Positions 23,824 through 28,111 of a DNA stretch of 28,111 nucleotides are shown in pieces. The notes under the pieces are model-generated. The model was given only the letters and a program-made list of their open reading frames with translations. It had not been told where the DNA came from and made no database searches. The stretch lies in contig CAZKRU010000055.1 in NCBI GenBank assembly GCA_964555235.1, positions 1-28,111 of the forward strand, written 5' to 3'. Source of the DNA: CAZKRU01 sp964555235. Lineage in GTDB: Bacteria > Verrucomicrobiota > Verrucomicrobiia > Methylacidiphilales > CAMAQI01. Within the stretch, counting starts at the first letter, position 1. Each line of letters starts with the position of its first letter. Both the position numbers and the translations under genes were made by a program.

Positions 23824-25407
23824 ATGGATCCCAAGGGGTTTTTGTCGATGGTGCTCCATGCGCACCTACCGTTTGTTCGTCATCCGGAATATGATGACTT
23901 TTTAGAGGAAGATTGGTTCTACGAGGCCATTACCGAGACCTATATTCCGCTCATCAACATGATGGACGGAATGCTCAACGACGGAGTCGATTTCCGACTC
24001 ACGATGTCGATGACGCCTCCACTCTGTTCCATGCTGATGGATCCCCTCCTTCAGGAGCGCTACCTTCGAAATGTCGAGCGACTCATTGAGCTCTGCAAAA
24101 AGGAGATCGATCGAACCCGATTCGATCAATCGTTTCACGAACTCGCCTGGTACTACCACAATCGCTTGGTCAATTGTCGTGAAGTCTTCGCCGATAAATA
24201 TCACCGGAACCTCGTCACGGCCTTTCGAAAATTCCAAGACGCCGGGAAATTGGAAATCATCACGTGTGGAGCCACTCACGGTTACCTTCCCCTGATGACC
24301 GAATACCCTGAGGCGATCCGCGCTCAGATCATGATTGCGCGCGATCATTATCGGGAATGCTTCGGCCGAAATCCCCGGGGTATCTGGCTCCCGGAGTGCG
24401 CTTACGTCCCCGGAATCGAAAAGTTTCTCGAAGAGGCCGAAATCCGTTGGTTTATCGTCGACAGCCACGGGGTGCTTTTTTCCGAACCGCGTCCGCGTTA
24501 CGGAATCTTCTCGCCGCTCTTTACCCCGGCTGGACCTGCCGCCTTTGGTCGCGATCTTGAATCGAGCAAGCAAGTCTGGAGCGCAGAAGAAGGTTATCCG
24601 GGCGATTTCGAATACCGCGAGTTCTATCGCGATGCTGGCTACGATCTGGAATACGACTACGTCAAACCGTACATCCAACCGAACGGGCTTCGGAAATTCA
24701 CCGGCCTCAAATACTATCGTATCACGGGAAGATCTCCCCACAAGGAACCGTATCGCCCGCATATCGCTCGTGAAAGATCGGCAGAGCACGCCGGAAATTT
24801 CATGTTCAATCGCGAAAAGCAGATTGAGTATCTCAATAATACCCTCGGCATTCAACCGATTGTGATCTCTCCGTACGACGCCGAACTTTACGGGCATTGG
24901 TGGTATGAGGGTCCGGATTTCCTAAACTACCTGCTTCGTAAAATCGCTTACGATCAAAACACCTTTAAGACCATTACTCCGAGCGAATACCTCGAGCGAT
25001 TCCCGACCCAACAACTCGCCAAACCGTCTGCCTCCTCTTGGGGAAACAAAGGCTATTGGGAAGTCTGGCTCGAAGGCTCAAACTCCTGGATTTATCCGCA
25101 TCTCCATGCAGCCGCACAACGCATGACGGAACTGGCCCGACAATATAAAGATTGCTACGGCCTCACCGATCGCGCGATGAAACAGGCAGCCCGAGAGCTG
25201 CTCCTCGCCCAGTCGAGCGATTGGGCTTTCATCATGAAGACCGGCACGATGGTTCCGTACGCGGTCAAACGAACCAAGGATCACCTCCTCCGCTTTAATC
25301 GCCTCTACGATCAGATCAAATCCAATCAGATCGACGAATCCTTTCTCGGCAATTGTGAATGGCGGGACAATATTTTCCCGAACATCAACTGGCGTTACTA
25401 CGCGTAA
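23824..25407 (+). CDS. GH57 family 1,4-alpha-glucan branching enzyme
   Basis: The 527-aa product shows the ordered GH57 motifs: VLHAHLPFVRHP at the N-terminus, TCGATHGYLPL, GIWLPECAY with nucleophile Glu191, and SPYDAELYGHWWYEGP with acid/base Asp352. The C-terminal helical region contains SSWGNKGYWEVWLEGSNSW and SSDWAFIMKTGTM. This set and length are those of the GH57 branching enzymes rather than the amylases or pullulanases of the same family. The enzyme transfers alpha-1,4 glucan segments to make alpha-1,6 branches in glycogen. There is no signal peptide, consistent with a cytoplasmic location. The ATG follows the DUF4912 stop by one base, so the two are co-translated. No other glycogen genes lie in the window. 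Confidence 0.93.
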   Translation: MDPKGFLSMVLHAHLPFVRHPEYDDFLEEDWFYEAITETYIPLINMMDGMLNDGVDFRLTMSMTPPLCSMLMDPLLQERYLRNVERLIELCKKEIDRTRFDQSFHELAWYYHNRLVNCREVFADKYHRNLVTAFRKFQDAGKLEIITCGATHGYLPLMTEYPEAIRAQIMIARDHYRECFGRNPRGIWLPECAYVPGIEKFLEEAEIRWFIVDSHGVLFSEPRPRYGIFSPLFTPAGPAAFGRDLESSKQVWSAEEGYPGDFEYREFYRDAGYDLEYDYVKPYIQPNGLRKFTGLKYYRITGRSPHKEPYRPHIARERSAEHAGNFMFNREKQIEYLNNTLGIQPIVISPYDAELYGHWWYEGPDFLNYLLRKIAYDQNTFKTITPSEYLERFPTQQLAKPSASSWGNKGYWEVWLEGSNSWIYPHLHAAAQRMTELARQYKDCYGLTDRAMKQAARELLLAQSSDWAFIMKTGTMVPYAVKRTKDHLLRFNRLYDQIKSNQIDESFLGNCEWRDNIFPNINWRYYA

Positions 25408-25421
25408 GAAGGCAGGGACGA

Positions 25422-25529
25422 CACAGAAGACCAACCCTCTTTTGTGACTTCTGTGAACTGTGATGAATTTGGAACTCAGAAACTCAGGAAATTTAGATGC
25501 AAGTTTTTCTTCTTGAGTTCATGAGTTCC
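25422..25529. repeat. Two nested-type inverted repeats between GH57 and cyclase genes
   Basis: The first is CACAGAAG at 25422-25429 with CTTCTGTG at 25448-25455, 8-bp perfect arms. The second is GGAACTCAGAAACTCAGGAA at 25471-25490 against TTCTTGAGTTCATGAGTTCC at 25510-25529, 20-bp arms with a few mismatches. They could act as a transcription barrier after the GH57 gene, but neither has a T-run; they look like worn dispersed repeats. The rest of the 236-bp gap holds nothing I can name. Confidence 0.5.
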
Positions 25530-25643
25530 AGATTTCATTAATCTAAGTTTGATGAAAAGACGGTCCGACCGACAAGCCATCGATTTTCCCATCGACTTCA
25601 TCTGAGGCGAAAGCCATGATTCCTCTTTCAAAATAGGAACGAA

Positions 25644-27623
25644 ATGCCCCGGCTACGCCCCTCTCAACGCACCTGGACTCTTCTTCGAGTCGTTCTCATC
25701 AGTCTGGCCGTCGTCGGATTTTTAATTTTGGGCGCTTTCACCGCCACTTGGCTCGCCTGGAAACGTTCCATTCTCGCAAGCGCCGAACGCGCTCGAAATC
25801 AGACGGCCGCCACCTTGGCGTTGAGAGTCCGGGACTCCCTCGATCATGCACCCCAAGCCATCGCTACGGCATTAGATCTCTCCCATCATGGCGGCATTAC
25901 TCATCATGATCCTGCCGGATGGGAACGCCTGCTCTTCACCTTACTCCACGCGCATCCGAATCTTTCAGAAGTCTCCTTCACTCATGCTCAAATGATCGGC
26001 GAAGATGACGAAGGATACGCTCAACTGGCACCTCAAAACCGATGGCAACTTCGCCTCTTTCGTTCTCCCGAAGGAATCGCCTCCTACTGGTTGCGCTCGG
26101 AAAAAAAGGGAAATTGGATCAATACCCTTCGAAAAGGTGAAGTATTTTTTAAGGGCAAACACCTTCCCCAAGAGACCTTGTCGATCAAGGATCCGACAGA
26201 ACACGGAACGTTTACCACCCCCGCACGCAAAGACCTTCGTCGTGAACTGCTCTGGAGCGACTTGCACTGGCACCCTGCCGACGGCGATCTTCCGGAATCA
26301 AATCGCCGGCTCGAAATCAGTGTTCAACAAGCCGTTCTCTCCACCGATGGAACCTTTATTGGAGTCATCCGTAGCAGTCTGCTTCTTGATGCTGTGGAAA
26401 AAGTGCTCGAAATTGCTTCGGACGAATTTAAAGGGCATCTTCTCTTCCTTTGCGATTTCGACGGAAGAGTCGTTTCCCGTTTTGAACCCGATCAAAAGCA
26501 TCAAGTCGAGGAGGATGACGAACTCCGCATTCATTCCCAACACCTTCCGACCCCGGTGCGAATCGCGACCCAATTGCTGAAGGAAAAGCCCATTACCGCA
26601 GAGGAAGGATCACGAGGATTTCGTTTTATTGTCGATGACATCCCCTATTGGGCCTCTTTTCAGATGATCGAAAAAGATCGCGAACGTGCCATTGGAGTGA
26701 TTGTTCCTGAAAGTCATTACGTTGGACACCTGGTGGAAGTTCGTAATCAACTTTTTGCCGGAATCCTCCTCACTCTCGCTTGTTCAACCGTACTGGCACT
26801 GATCCTCCTCCGCTTTCTTCGACGGGTTGAACAACGGATTCTCCGGGAAACCGGAAAACTCAAACGACTCGATTTTACTCCCTCCCGGGTTGATATCCCC
26901 TTTCAAGATGTCGCAGAAATCCTGGAAGGACTTGAAAAAGCAAAAACCACCGTTCGATCGATGGGACGCTATCTTCCTCTTGATGTCGTACGCCAACTTT
27001 TTGCCCACAATCAGGAACCGACCCTCCATGCTGAAGCTCGAGAATTAACGATTCTCTTTACCGACATCTCTCAGTTTACCAGTATCGCAGAAGCCTTGCC
27101 CCCGGACCGCTTGACCCAAGCCCTGGGACTTTATCTCGAAACAATGACTCAAGTGATCCAGCAGCAATACGGCGGAACGATCGACAAATTTATTGGCGAT
27201 GGAATCATGGCCTTCTGGAATGCCCCGGAACACGATCCCTTGCATTCCCAGCATGCCTGTGAAGCCTCCCTCGCCTGCATTGAAGCCCTCAACAAACTCT
27301 TCGAATCAAAGCCTTGGCAGGGACTTCCTCCCTTCCACACCCGATTTGGCATTCATCGGGATCGTGTAATGGTTGGAAATTTTGGCGCCCCGGAACGGAT
27401 GAATTACACCGCCATGGGTGATGGAGTCAATGTTGCCTCACGATTGGAAGGATTAAACAAAACACTCGGAACTCAAATCCTCGTTAGCCAGGCCGTTCGA
27501 GAAATCGTAGGAGAACTCTTTGAATTCAAAGTCCGGGAAACGATGAGCATCAAGGGAAGAACCGAGCCTTTGCAGGTCTTCGAATTAACCGGCAAAGCGG
27601 GAAATCGGGCTGCAGGGATTTGA
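25644..27623 (+). CDS. Membrane-bound class III adenylate cyclase with extracytoplasmic sensor
   Basis: The 659-aa product has a membrane helix (about residues 15-38) and an extracytoplasmic sensor of about 330 residues with a Cache-like feel. A second helix (about 372-392) and a short linker lead to a C-terminal class III cyclase domain from about residue 465. Metal-binding Asp474 (LFTDISQF) and Asp519 (FIGDGIM) are present. Adenine-selecting Lys515 (TIDKFIGDG) and Thr589 (NYTAMGDG), and transition-state Asn596 and Arg600 (GVNVASR), are also intact, so it should be active on ATP. Thr at the Lys partner position is the class IIIb pattern. An AGGA site lies five bases before the ATG. The last seven codons overlap, antisense, the 3' end of the tRNA-Pro gene. 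The sensed ligand is unknown. Confidence 0.9.
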   Translation: MPRLRPSQRTWTLLRVVLISLAVVGFLILGAFTATWLAWKRSILASAERARNQTAATLALRVRDSLDHAPQAIATALDLSHHGGITHHDPAGWERLLFTLLHAHPNLSEVSFTHAQMIGEDDEGYAQLAPQNRWQLRLFRSPEGIASYWLRSEKKGNWINTLRKGEVFFKGKHLPQETLSIKDPTEHGTFTTPARKDLRRELLWSDLHWHPADGDLPESNRRLEISVQQAVLSTDGTFIGVIRSSLLLDAVEKVLEIASDEFKGHLLFLCDFDGRVVSRFEPDQKHQVEEDDELRIHSQHLPTPVRIATQLLKEKPITAEEGSRGFRFIVDDIPYWASFQMIEKDRERAIGVIVPESHYVGHLVEVRNQLFAGILLTLACSTVLALILLRFLRRVEQRILRETGKLKRLDFTPSRVDIPFQDVAEILEGLEKAKTTVRSMGRYLPLDVVRQLFAHNQEPTLHAEARELTILFTDISQFTSIAEALPPDRLTQALGLYLETMTQVIQQQYGGTIDKFIGDGIMAFWNAPEHDPLHSQHACEASLACIEALNKLFESKPWQGLPPFHTRFGIHRDRVMVGNFGAPERMNYTAMGDGVNVASRLEGLNKTLGTQILVSQAVREIVGELFEFKVRETMSIKGRTEPLQVFELTGKAGNRAAGI

Positions 27624-27678
27624 ACCCTGGACCTCTTGTACCCGAAACAAGCGCGCTACCAAACTGCGCTACAACCCG
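27605..27678 (-). tRNA. tRNA-Pro (anticodon CGG)
   Basis: Read on the minus strand, a full cloverleaf is seen. The acceptor stem is CGGGTTG/CAGCCCG with one G-T pair, the D arm GCGCAGTTTGGTAGCGC, and the anticodon arm CTTGT-TTCGGGT-ACAAG with anticodon CGG and G37 (as in proline tRNAs). The T arm is CAGGG-TTCAAAT-CCCTG and the discriminator A. CCA is not encoded. It reads codon CCG. Its 3' end overlaps the last 19 bases of the convergent cyclase gene. Confidence 0.95.
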
Positions 27679-27690
27679 TAAGTGCTTTTT

Positions 27691-27708
27691 CCTCTGAAAA
27701 TTCAGAGG
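27691..27708. repeat. Inverted repeat upstream of tRNA-Pro
   Basis: CCTCTGAAAATTCAGAGG has perfect 8-bp arms, and imperfect complementarity continues outward to about 27681-27719. It begins 13 bases upstream of the tRNA 5' end. T-runs are on the wrong side for a plus-strand terminator, so leader processing or a protein site is more likely. Confidence 0.45.
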
Positions 27709-27854
27709 ATAGAAGCGCTCGAAACTCTAATAGACCGGCTGAAAAAGGGCAACAGTTATTTACGCAAGCCGCGCATTCCTGTCCAAAATAGACTCCGATT
27801 TGAGAGGTAAATAGGGATGGGGGATTGAATTGGCGGACTTCGCGATTTTGACCT

Positions 27855-27889
27855 GCCCGCATTGCTACGCAAAGCGTTGCGGGCGGGGG
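27855..27889. repeat. REP-like palindrome, copy 1
   Basis: The stem CCCGCATTGCT/AGCGTTGCGGG is followed by CGGGGG. Its 28-base core is, in reverse complement, almost identical to copy 2, so the two form an inverted pair around the AAAACCGGTTTT palindrome at about 27890-27902. Confidence 0.65.
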
Positions 27890-27916
27890 TAAAACCGGTT
27901 TTAACCGCAAAGCCCA

Positions 27917-27950
27917 GCCCGCAACGCTTCGCGTAGCGATGCGGGCGGGG
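27917..27950. repeat. REP-like palindrome, copy 2
   Basis: The stem CCCGCAACGCT/AGCGATGCGGG with a short TCGCGT loop is followed by CGGGG. It is the inverted partner of copy 1. Confidence 0.65.
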
Positions 27951-28017
27951 CTCGACGACCTCAACGTTTTGAATTTGAAAACAAATCCCCTTCGTTGCGC
28001 CTTGGAGTCGTTGCCCT

Positions 28018-28055
28018 GCCCGCAATGCCTACGGCATAGCCGTTGCAGGCGGGGG
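28018..28055. repeat. REP-like palindrome, copy 3 (diverged)
   Basis: GCCCGCAATGCC-TAC-GGCAT and the following CGTTGCAGGCGGGGG keep the CCCGCA...GCAGGCGGGGG frame of copies 1 and 2 with a changed loop, marking it as a diverged member of the same family. Confidence 0.5.
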
Positions 28056-28111
28056 TTGGAAACTTCAGCGATCCGGATCGACCTCAAAGCCTCCAAGGGC
28101 TCGAAGGGAGA

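Larger units (their letters stand above)
27679..28111. other. Non-coding right edge with hairpins and REP-like repeats
   Basis: Apart from the inverted repeat at 27691-27708 and the three REP-like palindromes listed separately, this stretch has no convincing gene. A 146-codon minus-strand frame crosses it but is made largely of repeat and antisense tRNA sequence. Confidence 0.6.

Noticed and set aside
23902..24897. A 331-codon minus-strand frame inside the GH57 gene
   Set aside because: It is antisense to the conserved GH57 motifs and has no family features; long shadow frames are expected at this base composition.
25552..25605. 17-residue open frame upstream of the cyclase gene
   Set aside because: No ribosome site, no similarity seen, and such short frames are common by chance.
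27691..27708. Hairpin as a rho-independent terminator for the cyclase gene
   Set aside because: No T-run follows it on the plus strand, and it would lie beyond the antisense tRNA.
27855..28055. Repeat cluster as a CRISPR array
   Set aside because: The repeats are palindromic, unevenly spaced, partly inverted and diverged, and there are no cas genes.
27656..28096. A 146-codon minus-strand frame at the right edge
   Set aside because: It is composed of REP palindromes and runs into the tRNA gene; no recognisable domain or ribosome site.

Overview
The window looks like part of a Verrucomicrobiota chromosome (Chthoniobacter/Spartobacteria-like). The best marker is a set of three large prepilin-like proteins matching the Verru_Chthon cassette families A, B and C. 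Other pointers are the many sulfatases and acetylesterases, divergent GH10 enzymes, and a DUF4912-GH57 pair. The assignment comes from protein motifs read by eye; no database search was run.

Bases 119-12060 are all on the minus strand. Read in transcription order from about 12.1 kb they are: pseudopilin cassette proteins B, C and A, a formylglycine-type sulfatase, a 643-aa sialate-O-acetylesterase-like protein, a secreted alpha/beta-hydrolase esterase, then after a 111-bp gap a secreted pectate-lyase-like beta-helix protein and a small secreted SASA-type acetylesterase. Many junctions are coupled (TAATG, GTGA and ATGA overlaps). Bases 12240-21964 are all on the plus strand: a seven-bladed propeller resembling oligogalacturonate lyase, a DUF1961 protein, two tandem GH10 paralogues, a second pectate-lyase paralogue, and two more sulfatases. 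The two arms diverge from one intergenic region (12130-12239) that carries two copies of the palindrome TTTAAC-NN-GTTAAA. The same motif recurs before the left pectate lyase and, more weakly, before the left sulfatase. I read 119-21964 as one polysaccharide-utilisation locus for a sulfated, acetylated polymer. Lyases, GH10 enzymes and esterases carry export signals, whereas sulfatases, propeller, DUF1961 protein and the large acetylesterase do not, suggesting extracytoplasmic cutting followed by internal finishing. No transporter or regulator lies in the window.

Bases 21965-22607 are non-coding and hold an eroded inverted repeat, a 5'-truncated chemotaxis-receptor remnant, and a sigma-54-like promoter with an upstream TGT-N10-ACA palindrome. 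This precedes a housekeeping-type block: a DUF4912 protein and a GH57 alpha-glucan branching enzyme (likely glycogen metabolism), then, after another inverted-repeat region, a membrane-bound class III adenylate cyclase. The cyclase gene runs convergently into a tRNA-Pro(CGG) gene. The last 430 bp hold REP-like palindromes and no convincing gene.
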